64,000 nucleotides of DNA from an uncultured Candidatus Cenarchaeum sp. GTDB taxonomy: Archaea > Thermoproteota > Nitrososphaeria > Nitrososphaerales > Nitrosopumilaceae. The stretch is taken from the NCBI GenBank assembly GCA_958295735.1, contig OY282369.1, positions 248,001-312,000 of the forward strand. The letters run 5' to 3'. Each line of letters begins with the position of its first letter. The stretch's first letter is position 1. This document shows, in pieces, positions 17,776 to 26,578 of this stretch. The notes beneath the pieces were generated by a model. It saw only the letters and a program-made list of their open reading frames with translations. It searched no databases and was not told where the DNA came from. Made by a program: the position numbers and the translations under genes.

Positions 17776-18666
17776 GTGAAGGTCGGGGTGGCCGGCACCG
17801 GGATGCTGGGGGCCGCCGTGGCGCGGCGCCTGCTGGACAGGGGCGCCGAGGTGTCCGTCTGGAACAGGACGCGCGGGAAGGCCGAGGCGCTCGCGGCGGC
17901 GGGCGCCAGGGTGGCCCCGACGCCCGGCGGGGCGGCCGCCGGATGCGACGCGGTGATAACGTGCGTGAGGGACGGGGCCGCCGTGAGGGAGGTGGCGTTC
18001 GGCGCGGGCGGGATAGCGCTGGGGCCGGACAGGCCCGCCGTCTGCGACATGAGCACCATAACGCCGGAAGAGTCGCGCCGCGTGTCGGCCGGGTACGCCG
18101 CGAGGGGCTTCGACGCGCTGGCCGCGCCGGTCATGGGAGGGCCCGACGCGGCCGCCGAGGGGCGGCTGGTCGTCATGGCCTCGGGCAGCGCGGGGGCGTT
18201 CAAGCGGTGCGGGGGCGCGCTGGAGGCGGTCGCCGACAGGATCTTCTACCTGGGCGGCGCGGCCGGGGCGGCCCACTCGGTAAAGCTGGCGATGAACCTG
18301 CAGATAGCCGCGCTGGCCCTCTCCCTGTCGGAGGGGATAGCCCTGGCCCGCGGCGCCTCGGTGGATCCCAAGTCGTTCCTGGAGGTGCTCAACGCGACGT
18401 ACTTTGGCACGGGGATGAGCAGGAAGAAGGCGTACCGGATGATCGAGGGGAGGTTCGAGCCCACGTTCACCCTGGGCAACCTGGGCAAGGACCTCCGGGC
18501 CGCGACGGAGACGGCCCGCTCCCTGGGGCTGGAACTCCCGCTGTGCTCCCTGGCCGAGGGCGTCTACGCGAGGGCCGAAGAGGGGGGCCTGGGCGGGCTG
18601 GACTATACCGGGATACTCAGGCACGTGGAGGGGCTCGGGCGGGAGCCCCCGCGGGGCGCGGGCTAG
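17776..18666 (+). CDS. Beta-hydroxyacid dehydrogenase (3-hydroxyisobutyrate/6PGDH-like)
   Basis: A 296-residue NAD(P)-dependent enzyme. The N-terminal Rossmann motif VAGTGMLGAAVARRL is followed by VWNRT, which hints at NADP. CDMSTITPEESR and APVMGGPDAAAEG form the substrate loop, and SVKLAMN contains the catalytic lysine. The C-terminal half is the helical 6PGDH fold. Members reduce short 2- or 3-keto/hydroxy acids or succinic semialdehyde, so the substrate is not determinable here. The GTG start at 17776 is 25 bp below a CCTAAAATA TATA box; the long upstream open frame is noise. It stands alone. Confidence 0.85.
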   Translation: MKVGVAGTGMLGAAVARRLLDRGAEVSVWNRTRGKAEALAAAGARVAPTPGGAAAGCDAVITCVRDGAAVREVAFGAGGIALGPDRPAVCDMSTITPEESRRVSAGYAARGFDALAAPVMGGPDAAAEGRLVVMASGSAGAFKRCGGALEAVADRIFYLGGAAGAAHSVKLAMNLQIAALALSLSEGIALARGASVDPKSFLEVLNATYFGTGMSRKKAYRMIEGRFEPTFTLGNLGKDLRAATETARSLGLELPLCSLAEGVYARAEEGGLGGLDYTGILRHVEGLGREPPRGAG

Positions 18667-18855
18667 GCGGCCGGCGGGCTTCCGGGGGCCCGCCGCCGGG
18701 CGGGCGGATCGGCGCCGGCCGGGGGAGCGCGGATCCCCCCGCCGGCAGGAGCTGCCTCCCGCGGCGCCGTGCCGGCATCCCCGCCCCCTCCCCCGGCCGG
18801 CCCTTTCCGGGATTTTCCCCGGGGGGATGCGCCGGCCGGGCTTCGGCGGGCCCCC

Positions 18856-19085
18856 TCATTCGTGGCCCTTCAGCGCGATGCCGTGCTCGGCCAGCTTCTT
18901 GAGGAAGCGGTCCACTTCCTCCTTTTCCCTGGCCATGTAGTCCCGGCGGTCGGGCGGCCACGGGGGGGCCCGGCGGCATCGCGGCCGTCCCGCCCGCCGG
19001 GCGCGCCCCCGCGCTTTCCCGCGGCGAAAAAGTCGGCGTAGCGCCCGGGCGAGATGCCGGCGTACGGCCTGAGGCGCACCACGCC
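18856..19085 (-). pseudogene. C-terminal fragment of an AvcD-like dCTP deaminase
   Basis: Read on the minus strand, LRPYAGISPGRYADFF followed, in another frame, by RRDYMAREKEEVDRFLKKL matches in order the end of the intact AvcD-like protein at 26.6-28.0 kb (FKPFMGIAPKRYIDLF ... GEYLKNEDAVVKRLHKAM). A frameshift separates the two pieces and the catalytic zinc motifs are absent. This is a decayed tail of the family 7 kb from its relatives. The last 26 residues (18856-18936) are in one open frame ending TGA. Nothing else is seen between 18667 and 19470. Confidence 0.55.
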
Positions 19086-19504
19086 CGCCTCAGGACCCCC
19101 CTCGGCGGCCGGGCCGCCGGGCCGCGCGCCGGCGCGGCCCTTCGGGCCCGGCGGGGCGGATGCGGGCGGCCGCGCGGCGGTCCGCGGCGCGCGCGGGGAT
19201 GCGGCGGGGGAACGCGGGAGCGCCAAGCGCCGGCCGGCGCCCCGGCGGCCGCGCCGCGGGCGCCGGCGCCCCGGCGGCCGGTTCCGGCCCGCGCCTGCCA
19301 TCCACGATGCGGGCAGCCGGCGCGGCGGTTATGGGTGCTCGCTTTCGCGCCCCGCGGCGCCCCGCCGGCCGGCCCGCGCGCGGCCCCGTCCCCGCCCCGC
19401 GGGCGCGGATCCCGCCGTCGGGATCGCCTTCGCGGCCGCCGGGCGCGCCGCCCCGCGGCCGGCCCCCCCGCCACAGATAATTAGGACCGCGGCCCCCCAA
19501 AGGC

Positions 19505-20266
19505 ATGCGGTTGCAGGGCAAGGTGGCCGTCGTCACCGGCGCCTCGAGCGACATAGGCGCCAGCATCGTGGGCAGGTTCGTGCGGGAGGGCGCCAAGGTG
19601 GCCCTGCTCGGGAGGAGGCTGGAGGCCCTCGAGGCCGTCAGGTCCGGGATAGGCGGCGCCGCCCGCGAGTCGACCGCGTCCGTCGTGTGCGACGTCACCG
19701 ACGAGGGGCAGGCCGTCCAGGCCGTGGACATGGTAACCGGCAGGTACGGCAGGATAGACGTGCTCGTGAACGGGGCCGGCGCCCTCAGCGATCCCGTGCA
19801 CTTCCACTCCATGAGGACGCAGGAGATAAAGAGGCTCGTGCACGCCAACATGCTCGGGGTCTTCTTCCCCACGAAGGCGGCGCTGGCCAAGATGTACGAG
19901 GCCCGCGGCGGCTCCATAGTGAACATCGGCTCGGTCTCCGGGAGGCGGGCGGTGCCGCGCGTGCACCTCGCCGCGTACTCGTCGACGAAGGCGGCGGTGG
20001 CCATGTTCACGAAGTCGATAGCCGTCGAGTACGCGAGGAGGAACGTGAGGTGCAACTGCATAAACCCGGGCATAGTCAACTCCGGGATGATAAAGCCGTA
20101 CCTCGAGGATCCCGGCGCCAGGAAGGTGCTGGAAGACAGCCTCCCCCTCAACCGCATAGGCGAGCCGGAGGACGTGGCCAACGCCGTCCTGTTCATGGCG
20201 TCCGACGAGTCGAGCTGGATAACGGGGACGGTGCTCGACGTGGACGGCGGAAGATCGGCCGCCTGA
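19505..20266 (+). CDS. Short-chain dehydrogenase/reductase
   Basis: A 253-residue classical SDR. VVTGASSDIGASIV is the cofactor motif, LVNGAGAL stands for NNAG (Gly replaces the second Asn), and NIGSVSG with YSSTKAA supplies the catalytic Ser, Tyr and Lys. NPGIVNSGM follows, and the closing VDGG is typical of FabG-like members. LLGRRLEA after strand 2 suggests NADPH. It reduces a keto group or oxidises an alcohol; the substrate is unknown. The ATG at 19505 is 24 bp below ATAATTAG (19477-19484). Confidence 0.88.
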   Translation: MRLQGKVAVVTGASSDIGASIVGRFVREGAKVALLGRRLEALEAVRSGIGGAARESTASVVCDVTDEGQAVQAVDMVTGRYGRIDVLVNGAGALSDPVHFHSMRTQEIKRLVHANMLGVFFPTKAALAKMYEARGGSIVNIGSVSGRRAVPRVHLAAYSSTKAAVAMFTKSIAVEYARRNVRCNCINPGIVNSGMIKPYLEDPGARKVLEDSLPLNRIGEPEDVANAVLFMASDESSWITGTVLDVDGGRSAA

Positions 20267-20268
20267 CG

Positions 20269-20871
20269 CTACCCGCCGGCGGCGCGCCCGCGCAGCATGG
20301 CGGCCCTGGCGAGCAGCCTCGCCAGGCGTATGGGCTCCGGCGCGGCGCCCTGCAGGGTCACCGAGTCGAGCAGGCGGCGCGCCTCGCCCGAGGTGCACCC
20401 TGCGGCGCGGACGGAGACCTCGCCCGAGGTGCGCAGCCCCACGCGCCGCCTCTCCCCGAGCGCGCGGTACGCGGCGATCCGCCCGGCCGCGCCGCCGGGG
20501 AACCGGCGCCCCGCCATGGCGCCCCTGTCCAGCGGCGCGCCGCGCGGCGCCCCGCGGCCCACCGAGACGACGGGCACCCCCAGGGCGCCGTGGATCCGCC
20601 GTATGTCGGCCACGTTGTACATGGACATCACGGGGCCGGAGATCAGCGCGTACCGCACGTCCGGCCGCGCGAGCCTGGCGCACATCTCCAGTATGGAATC
20701 GGTGGCGTCCGTCCCCCAGACGGTCGCCCCGCCCAGCGCCATCCCGTCCACCACGCGGTCGCCCCGCACCACGACCGCGGCCAGGAACGACCTGGCCGAG
20801 CGCCGCTCAAAGCTCTCGGCTATCCCCAGCCCGCGGATCCCCGCCTTGCCGGACGCGAGGCCGCCGCGCAT
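20269..20871 (-). CDS. DUF99 (UPF0215) family protein
   Basis: A 200-residue archaeal conserved protein. The order GLGIAESF, FLAAVVVRGDRVVDGMALG, TDATDSILEM, ALISGPVMSMYNVADI and VPVVSVGRG matches DUF99, whose fold resembles endonuclease V-like RNase H domains; its function is unproven. The ATG overlaps the stop of the 39-residue membrane peptide upstream (TGATG), indicating coupling. Convergent with the SDR gene, only 2 bp apart. Confidence 0.75.
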   Translation of the reverse strand: MRGGLASGKAGIRGLGIAESFERRSARSFLAAVVVRGDRVVDGMALGGATVWGTDATDSILEMCARLARPDVRYALISGPVMSMYNVADIRRIHGALGVPVVSVGRGAPRGAPLDRGAMAGRRFPGGAAGRIAAYRALGERRRVGLRTSGEVSVRAAGCTSGEARRLLDSVTLQGAAPEPIRLARLLARAAMLRGRAAGG

Positions 20872-20990
20872 CAGCGGCCCCCGCCGCCGCGCCCGCGCGC
20901 GAACAGCCGGTACCCGAGCGCCGCCGCGCCGAGCAGCGCGGCCGACGCCAGCGTCCAGGCCAGGAACGCGCCCGCGTCGAGCTCCGCCAT
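20871..20990 (-). CDS. 39-residue single-pass membrane peptide
   Basis: MAELDAGAF, a transmembrane helix (LAWTLASAALLGAAALGY) and a basic tail (RLFARGRGGGGR). The ATG at 20990 lies 25 bp from a TATA box (21011-21018), and the stop overlaps the DUF99 start by one base. The overlap and promoter support a real small gene; its role is unknown. Confidence 0.6.
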   Translation of the reverse strand: MAELDAGAFLAWTLASAALLGAAALGYRLFARGRGGGGR

Positions 20991-21007
20991 GCCCCGTTCC
21001 GGGGTCA

Positions 21008-21022
21008 AACACCTAAATACAT
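21008..21022. promoter_or_regulatory. Shared divergent promoter
   Basis: AACACCTAAATACAT reads as a TATA box on both strands (CCTAAATAC and GTATTTAGG). It sits 25 bp from the ATG at 20990 and 27 bp from the GTG at 21041, so one AT block may serve two leaderless transcripts. Confidence 0.6.
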
Positions 21023-21040
21023 TTGAGGCCTGGGAATCCC

Positions 21041-21247
21041 GTGCCGGAGCTGGTCTGCGAGGAATGCGGCAAGAGGATGTTCCACGAGAACGAGACCACC
21101 CTGAAGGTGGAGGCCAAGATACACGGCAAGTTCTGCAGGAAGCGGGAAGGCTCCGCGCACAGCTACATGCACCGCGACCCGCTCCACCCCGGGCCGTTCG
21201 ATCCGGAGCGCCAGGCGGACACCGACGGCTCCCCCGTGCTCAAGTGA
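21041..21247 (+). CDS. Small Cys-containing protein, unknown function
   Basis: A 68-residue protein starting PELVCEECGKRM, with a further cysteine (KFCRKREG) and two histidines (HSYMHRD) that could complete a zinc site. It is charged and soluble. The GTG at 21041 is chosen from the promoter distance. The family is not recognised; small zinc-ribbon-like proteins of this kind are common in archaea. Confidence 0.6.
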   Translation: MPELVCEECGKRMFHENETTLKVEAKIHGKFCRKREGSAHSYMHRDPLHPGPFDPERQADTDGSPVLK

Positions 21248-21415
21248 GACGCCGCCCCCCGGCCCGGATCGGGGGAGGCCGGCCCCCGCGCCCCCGTTCC
21301 CGGCCCGCGGATCGCCCGCCCGGCCCGCCCCGCGGCCCGCGCGCGCGGGAGGGGCCGCCGCCTGGAGCGCGCCCGCACGGCAAGACAGATTTACCGCCCC
21401 GCCCCGGCCGCGCCG

Positions 21416-22669
21416 TTGGCCGAAGAGTCGTACGACGTGGTGGTGGTAGGGGCGGGCCCCGCGGGCTCGTCGGCGGCGCGGTGCGCGGCCGCCGCCGGCG
21501 CGCGGGTGGCCCTCCTGGAGAGGGAAGAAGAGGTGGCCGCCACCGTGAGGACCAGCGGGGTCACGTGGGTGGAGGACGCCGAGGCGTTCGGGATACCCCG
21601 CCGGTGCTACAACGCCGTGAGCAACTACGGGTTCTGCTCCCCGTCCAACAGCGTAGTCGTGAGGGGCGCCGGGCCGGGGGCGGCCGTCCTCGACGTGAGG
21701 GGGACGTACCGCTGGCTGGCCGGGAAGGCCGAGGAGGCGGGGGCGGAGATCCGTACCGGGACGGCCGCGACGGGGGCCGTCGTGGAGGGCGGCAGGGTCG
21801 TCGGCGTGGACGCCGCCTCGGGCGGCTCGCGCCGCAGGTTCCGCGCCGGGGTGGTGGTCGACGCGAGCGGGTTCCATTCGGTGGTCGCCAACTCGGCCGG
21901 CCTCGCCGCCCCGTGGAGGAGGTTCGGGGCCGGCGCGGAGTACGAGGCGCGCGCCGAGCGGGCGGATCCGGACACGTGGTGGCTGATGGTCGGCAGCGCG
22001 TACTCGCCTGCCGGCTACGCCTGGATATTCCCGCTCGGGGGGAGAATGGTGAGGGTGGGCGTCGGGGTGGGCAAGCCCGACTCCGCGGTCGATCCGGCGC
22101 GCCGGCTGGACGAGCTGGTGCGGGACAGGCCGGGCCCCCTGGCCGGCCTCGGCAGGCTCGACGTCGTGGAGTCGCACAGGGGGCTCATACCCAACGGGGG
22201 CCTGGCCAGGAGGACCGCGTACGACGGCCTGCTGCTCGCCGGCGACTCGGCGGGCCAAGCCAACCCCCTCGTGCTGGAAGGCATAAGGTACGCCATACGG
22301 TTCGGCGGCGATGCCGGCCGCGCGGCCGCCTCGGCGGCGGCCTCGGGCGACGCCTCGGCGGCGGCGCTCGGCGCGTACGAGGCGGGGTGGAGGGCCGCCG
22401 TCCAGTCGAGGATACGCGCGGCCGGGAGGGTGCAGGACAGGTGGATGCGCCTGGACGACGCGCAGTGGGACAGGGAGCTGGACGCGATGAGGGGCCTCAG
22501 CGCGGACGAGTTCCTGGACTTCATACGGGCGGACTTTGGGCTGTTCGGGATGGCCGGGATGGCCGCGCGGCATCCGGGGGCCGCCGCGAAGAGGCTGTTC
22601 TGGATGGTGAGGGACGCGGCATCGCGGCGCCCCGCCGGCGGGGGGGCGCCGCGGCACGCCACGGGCTAG
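21416..22669 (+). CDS. Geranylgeranyl reductase-like FAD oxidoreductase
   Basis: A 417-residue flavoprotein of the GGR/digeranylgeranylglycerophospholipid reductase family: VVVVGAGPAGSSAAR binds ADP, LLERE follows the second strand, VVDASGFHSVV is the mid motif, and LLLAGDSAGQANPLVLEGIRYA is the GD motif and substrate region. These enzymes saturate the isoprenoid chains of archaeal lipids or quinones. The YxWxFP-like signature appears as YAWIFPLG. The TTG at 21416 is 24 bp below GATTTACC (21388-21395). Membrane lipid or menaquinone side-chain reduction is the best guess. Confidence 0.82.
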   Translation: MAEESYDVVVVGAGPAGSSAARCAAAAGARVALLEREEEVAATVRTSGVTWVEDAEAFGIPRRCYNAVSNYGFCSPSNSVVVRGAGPGAAVLDVRGTYRWLAGKAEEAGAEIRTGTAATGAVVEGGRVVGVDAASGGSRRRFRAGVVVDASGFHSVVANSAGLAAPWRRFGAGAEYEARAERADPDTWWLMVGSAYSPAGYAWIFPLGGRMVRVGVGVGKPDSAVDPARRLDELVRDRPGPLAGLGRLDVVESHRGLIPNGGLARRTAYDGLLLAGDSAGQANPLVLEGIRYAIRFGGDAGRAAASAAASGDASAAALGAYEAGWRAAVQSRIRAAGRVQDRWMRLDDAQWDRELDAMRGLSADEFLDFIRADFGLFGMAGMAARHPGAAAKRLFWMVRDAASRRPAGGGAPRHATG

Positions 22670-23637
22670 CGGCCCCCGCCCGCGGCGGGGGGGCGCCCGT
22701 CCCGCCGATCCCGGGCGCGCCCCCGCGCGGCGCGGCCGGCGCCGGCTTTTCCGCCGCGGCCGCCCCCCGCGGCGGCTTCCGCCGCCCCCCCGCGGGGCCG
22801 GGCTCCGGCGGTCCCCACGGATTCGCGGCTGCCGGGGATCGCGGCCGGCCCGCCGCGGCCGCGGCTCGGGCGGCCCGGCGCGCCCGCGATCGGGGCGCCG
22901 CCCGGCTTTTCGCGGGACCCGGAACCGGGGCCGCGGCGGCGCGGGGCGCGGCCCGCGCCAGGCGTCACGGCCGGCGGCGGCGCGGGGCGCGGCCCGGATG
23001 CGCGGCGATCGCCGCCCCGGCCTTTTTTCGGCGCCCTTTCCCGCGCGCGGGCCCGCGCCCGCCGCGATCCGGGCGCGGGATCGGGGGGCGGCCCGCTGCC
23101 GCCGGGCGCGGTTCCGGCTTGCGCCCGAGCCCGCGCTTTCCCGCGGCCCGGGGCCGGTTCCGGGCGCTGCGGCCGGGGCCTCTTGGCCGAAAAGCCCATC
23201 CTGCGCATGAAGCCGTACGCGGTGCCGGCGGAGTACGTCACGCCGAATTTTTCCTCGACGTGCAGCGCGAGCAGCCGCGCCGTCCACGCCTCCCGCTCGA
23301 ACCCGCAGCTTCGCGGGCCCGCTGCCAGGTCCGCGCGCAACTGCTCCCGCTGCCCCGGATCGAGCCTGCTCTGCGGGCCCGCCGGGGGGGCGACGCGCCG
23401 GCCGTCGACGCCCGACCGGGCGGCGCGCGCGAGCCAGCCGCGGACGGTCGAGCGCGGCTGCTTCAGCGAGGCCGCTATCTGCCGCACCGACGCGCCGTCC
23501 TTGCGCAGGGCGCACGCTATCAGCATGACCGCGTCCCCGGGATCCGTCGCCGCCTTTTGCATCCTTTGCAGGATATCCACGGGCGTGCCGGGCAGGAACT
23601 CCTCGCCCGCCGGTATCGCGGGGCTGCCGGCGCTCAT
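22666..23637 (-). pseudogene. IS630-type transposase, N-terminal HTH half only
   Basis: The first about 165 residues match archaeal IS630 OrfA: FLPGTPVDILQRMQ, a helix-turn-helix (VRQIAASLKQPRSTVRGWL), a second HTH (GFEREAWTARLLALHVEEKF) and YGFMRRMGFSAKRPRPQ. Downstream the frame becomes Arg/Ala/Pro/Gly low-complexity sequence with no DDE triad, so the catalytic half is missing or degraded beyond recognition. It starts 68 bp beyond the broken end of the AvcD-like fragment, so it may have caused that break. Confidence 0.65.
23064..23118 (+). repeat. Dispersed 55-bp repeat family R2, copy A
   Basis: GCGATCCGGGCGCGGGATCG ... GGCGCGGTTCCGGC. Near-identical copies lie at 35708-35762 (+), 44637-44692 (+) and 60599-60652 (-), all outside intact genes, so this is a genome-level interspersed repeat. 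Confidence 0.7.
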
Positions 23638-23704
23638 GGCGCCGGCCGCGCGGGGGCCCTGGCGCCGCGGCAGGGAGCGCGCCGGTTCGGCGGCTTGCTG
23701 CAGA

Positions 23705-24508
23705 TCATGCCCGCTGCTCCCGGTCCCCCTCCCCGCACTCGCAGTTCCCGGCGGCCTTGGCGGCGCCGGTGGCGACCACGGCGCCGTCCCGGTCCAGTAT
23801 GGCGGCCCCCGCCCGCCCGGACGGGGAGGTCGATCTCTCGGAGCTTGCCGCCGCGTGGAACATGCCGTACTCGTCCGCGGTCGGCCGGATGGACGTGTCC
23901 CCGAACACCAGCCTGATGAACCGGTCGACGTGCGGCCGCGCCTCCACCCCGTCGGCGGGAGGGACGAAATAGTCGCCCATTTTGAAGGCCGCGTCCAGGT
24001 CGTACCCCCCCTCCGTCCCGCCGGCGCGCCGGTCCCGCCGGACGAGGGCCTCCGCGCGCGGCCCGAGCCTCGCCACGAGCGCCGCGAGTTGCCCCTCGGA
24101 CATGCGCGCGGAGATCAGCAGGAGGCGTTCCCCGAAGGTCTTCCTGAGCAGCTCCACCTCCGCGGGGTCCCGCACCGTCATCATGACGTAGGCGTGGCCG
24201 CCGCGCGGCATCTCGCCCGAGCCCGTCGCGCCCTTCCTCAAGCGCCGTACCTCGGCGATGCCCAAGGCGGCCACGGCGCCCGCGCCCTCCTTGGCGCGCA
24301 GGGCGTCCGCGCGGTCCAGCGCCGACTCCAGCCAGGCGCCGCCCCCCGGCCCCCCCGGCCCCTGGACGGCCCCGTCGAGGGATATCGGCTCCGAGGTGAA
24401 CCCGAACCGCCCGAGGGACTCCGCGACGTGCCCGTATATGGTGTCCAGATCCGCCCCGAGCGCCCCGATCAGCCCGACGACCAGCTCCGGCCTGTACATC
24501 CCGCCCAC
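23705..24508 (-). pseudogene. AvcD-like dCTP deaminase, N-terminal half (truncated)
   Basis: A 267-residue open frame aligning with the first half of the intact AvcD-like protein: RPELVVGLIGALGADL (degenerate P-loop-like start), RLLLISARMSEGQL, FIRLVFGDTSIRPTADEYGMFHAAA and GAAILDRDGAVVATG. It then stops just inside the deaminase domain, before the HAE and PCxxC zinc motifs, with an unrelated Cys/Glu tail. It cannot be a deaminase. A TATA-like CTATAATC (24531-24538) still sits 25 bp from the GTG at 24508, so the fragment could be expressed. Its missing end is replaced by the IS630 fragment. Confidence 0.75.
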
Positions 24509-24591
24509 GGCGCGGGGGCGCCGCGGCTGGCTATAATCATTTGTTTCCGGGATTGCGCATTCCCGGTAGTGCGTGGGGTCACGTGCCTGCT

Positions 24592-24665
24592 GGCCGCAGG
24601 CGTGAAAACGACTACGTTGATCCGCGTTCACGCCTGCGGGGCGGGGGTCGCCGACCCCGTGCCGG
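24592..24665 (+). repeat. Dispersed repeat family R1, single copy
   Basis: GGCGTGAAAACGACTACG followed by TTGATCCGCGTTCACGCC and a GGGGGTCGCCGACCCCG hairpin. The same pattern appears inverted at 35340-35408 and in tandem at 62548-62830. Confidence 0.75.
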
Positions 24666-24832
24666 GTAGCCCGTCCCGCAACCGCGCCCGCGGCGGCCGC
24701 GGCGGGGCGGTTTTTCACGCCCAAAATTCGAGTTGTGTGGCGGGCTATTTCCGGGGGCGGTGCGGGGCCGGCCGAACTCCGCTTTTTCGCGGAAAGTCGC
24801 GATTCGGCCGCCGCTGCGCGCGGCCGTAGGCC

Positions 24833-25890
24833 GTGCGGCGCGGGCAGGCGCAAGGCGTGCGGGGGACCGGAGCCGGAGGCGGCCCGCCGCGACGCGGACG
24901 AGCGGAAGGCCGGGCGCGGCGGGCCGGATTCCAAGCGCGGCGGGCGGTGCAGTTGTGGATCGCGAGATTCCGCGCGGGCGGGGTGGGCGGCCTCCACGGC
25001 CTCCCCGGAAGGGGAAAGCGCCCGGAGTGCGACGCCGACAAGGTGGCAGGGCTTGCGCCCAGCCCGAGCAGGAAGAACGCCCCCACGCCGGAGAGCCTGC
25101 GCGAGCTGGCGCGGCGCAGGCTGCACGTCTCATGCAGCGTGGTCAACATGAGGGCGATCATGCACAAGGCGGGATTCCCGCGCAAGGCGTCCGCGGCCGG
25201 GCCGGGCAACGCGGCAGATCCGGCCGATGTGGAAAAGTGGCAAAAAGGCGCAAAAGGTCAATTTCTTTTGCCACAGAGCGCGGCGAGCGCGTTGTCGTGA
25301 CGGACGAGCCGGCATTCGCCAGGGCCGGCAGGAACGGCGGCAAGCTGCGGAGCCCGCCAGATTGCTGCCGTGCCCGAGCCAAGCACGCAGCCCGGTCGGC
25401 AGGAACGGCGGCAAGCCGCGGAGCCCGCTAGGGGAGAGGATCGGGCGGCGAGGCCGGGCAGCCGGGACAAGGCGGCGGCGTACGGCGCCGTCGCGGGCGA
25501 CGGCACGGGGGTGATGCGCGCGTTCGACAAGTTCGGCGGGGCGAACTTCGCCAACTACGCAGATCGGTCGCGCGGGAAGTGCCCGGAAGGGGCGCCGGCG
25601 ATCATGGACAGCGCGGCGCGGCGCGGTTTCAAGAAGGTCGGGAGGCACCCGGAGAGGAACACGGAGGCGGGGGCGCTGCGCCTGCCGGCCGCCGGGCCGG
25701 TGCCGAGCGCGATCGGGGGGATCCGGAGGCGGGCAAAGCGCGGGCTGATCACGCCGGAGTCGCGCGAGGCGGCGGGCGAACTAAGGGCAGCCGTCTCGGA
25801 GCATTTCAGGACACGCTCCGTCAAGATCGACGTCTACGAGTATCCGCAGCGCGGCGTTTGGGACAGACTGACAGCCAATAGGCAGCAAAG
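24833..25890 (+). pseudogene. IS630-family transposase remnant
   Basis: In one frame, interrupted by a TGA near 25298, the IS630 plan is readable: LWIARFRAGGVGGLHG (HTH), TPESLRELARRRLHVSCS, MHKAGFPRK, ADVEKWQKGAK, then the catalytic half (AAYGAVAGDGTGVMRAFDKF, IMDSAARRGFKK) and GGIRRRAKRGLI. The Glu of the usual NPIEx2W box is lost, so it is dead. A 32-bp direct repeat pair (25326/25397) lies at the junction of the halves. Confidence 0.6.
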
Positions 25891-25899
25891 TTCGCCCCG

Positions 25900-26530
25900 C
25901 GCCGCAGGGGCGGGGGCGGCGGGGCGATCGGCGCGCGCGCGGGCGGGCACGGGGGATGCGCGGCCGCGGGCGGCCGCCGCCCGCGCGGGGCGTTCGATCC
26001 GGGCGGAAAGCGCCTGGACCGCAGGTCCCGCTGGCCGCGCGACGCCGGGCACGCCGCGGGCGCGCGCGGGGCGCGTCCGGACGCGCGCCTCCCGGCCGAG
26101 GACCTGCCGCGCGCGTGCGCGTGAGCCGTCCTGCCGCGCGCCGGCGGGGCGCCGTCGGCGCGGCCGCGTCGGGCCGCGGAGCCGGCACTCGGAGGCGCGC
26201 CGGACCGGCGCGGGGGCCCGGTCGGCGGGCGGCTGGAAAAGCCTGCCGCCGGGATCGACGGGGCCGTGCCGATCCTGCTCGCGTTCCCGGAGTACCCGGA
26301 GGCGGAGCCGGCCGACGACTCTCCGGGGCGCGCCCTGCGCTGCGACGTGGCGCTCCGCGGGACAAGCAGGCAGATCGGGGGAGGCCCGGCACCCACGGGG
26401 CGCATGCCCGGCTTCGTGGCGCGCGTCCTGGCCCGGAGGGCGCGCGGCAGGGGCGCGGCCGCGGAAGTGGCAAAGCCGGCCCGGGCGCGGGGCGCAGCAA
26501 CCGGCGCGGGGGGGCGCTGGCCCCATACCG
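25900..26530. other. Gene-free GC-rich interval
   Basis: Very GC-rich DNA between the IS630 remnant and the AvcD-like gene. The open frames on both strands are low-complexity Arg/Ala/Pro and I recognise nothing in them. Confidence 0.5.
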
Positions 26531-26578
26531 CTTATGAAAGCGAATAGTTATAACTGCTCGATATCAAACGCCGGTATC

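Noticed and set aside
19054-23916. A continuous 1620-codon open frame on the plus strand
   Set aside because: It crosses the SDR, DUF99, small zinc protein and flavoprotein genes in the wrong frame and is Arg/Gly/Pro-rich; it is a high-GC shadow.
24592-24665. R1 repeat resembling a tRNA-like hairpin
   Set aside because: It lacks a cloverleaf, anticodon arm and T-loop consensus, and it recurs in tandem at 62.5 kb.
25900-26530. Several short frames before avcD as possible regulators
   Set aside because: Only low-complexity composition, no start-promoter arrangement, no recognisable domain.
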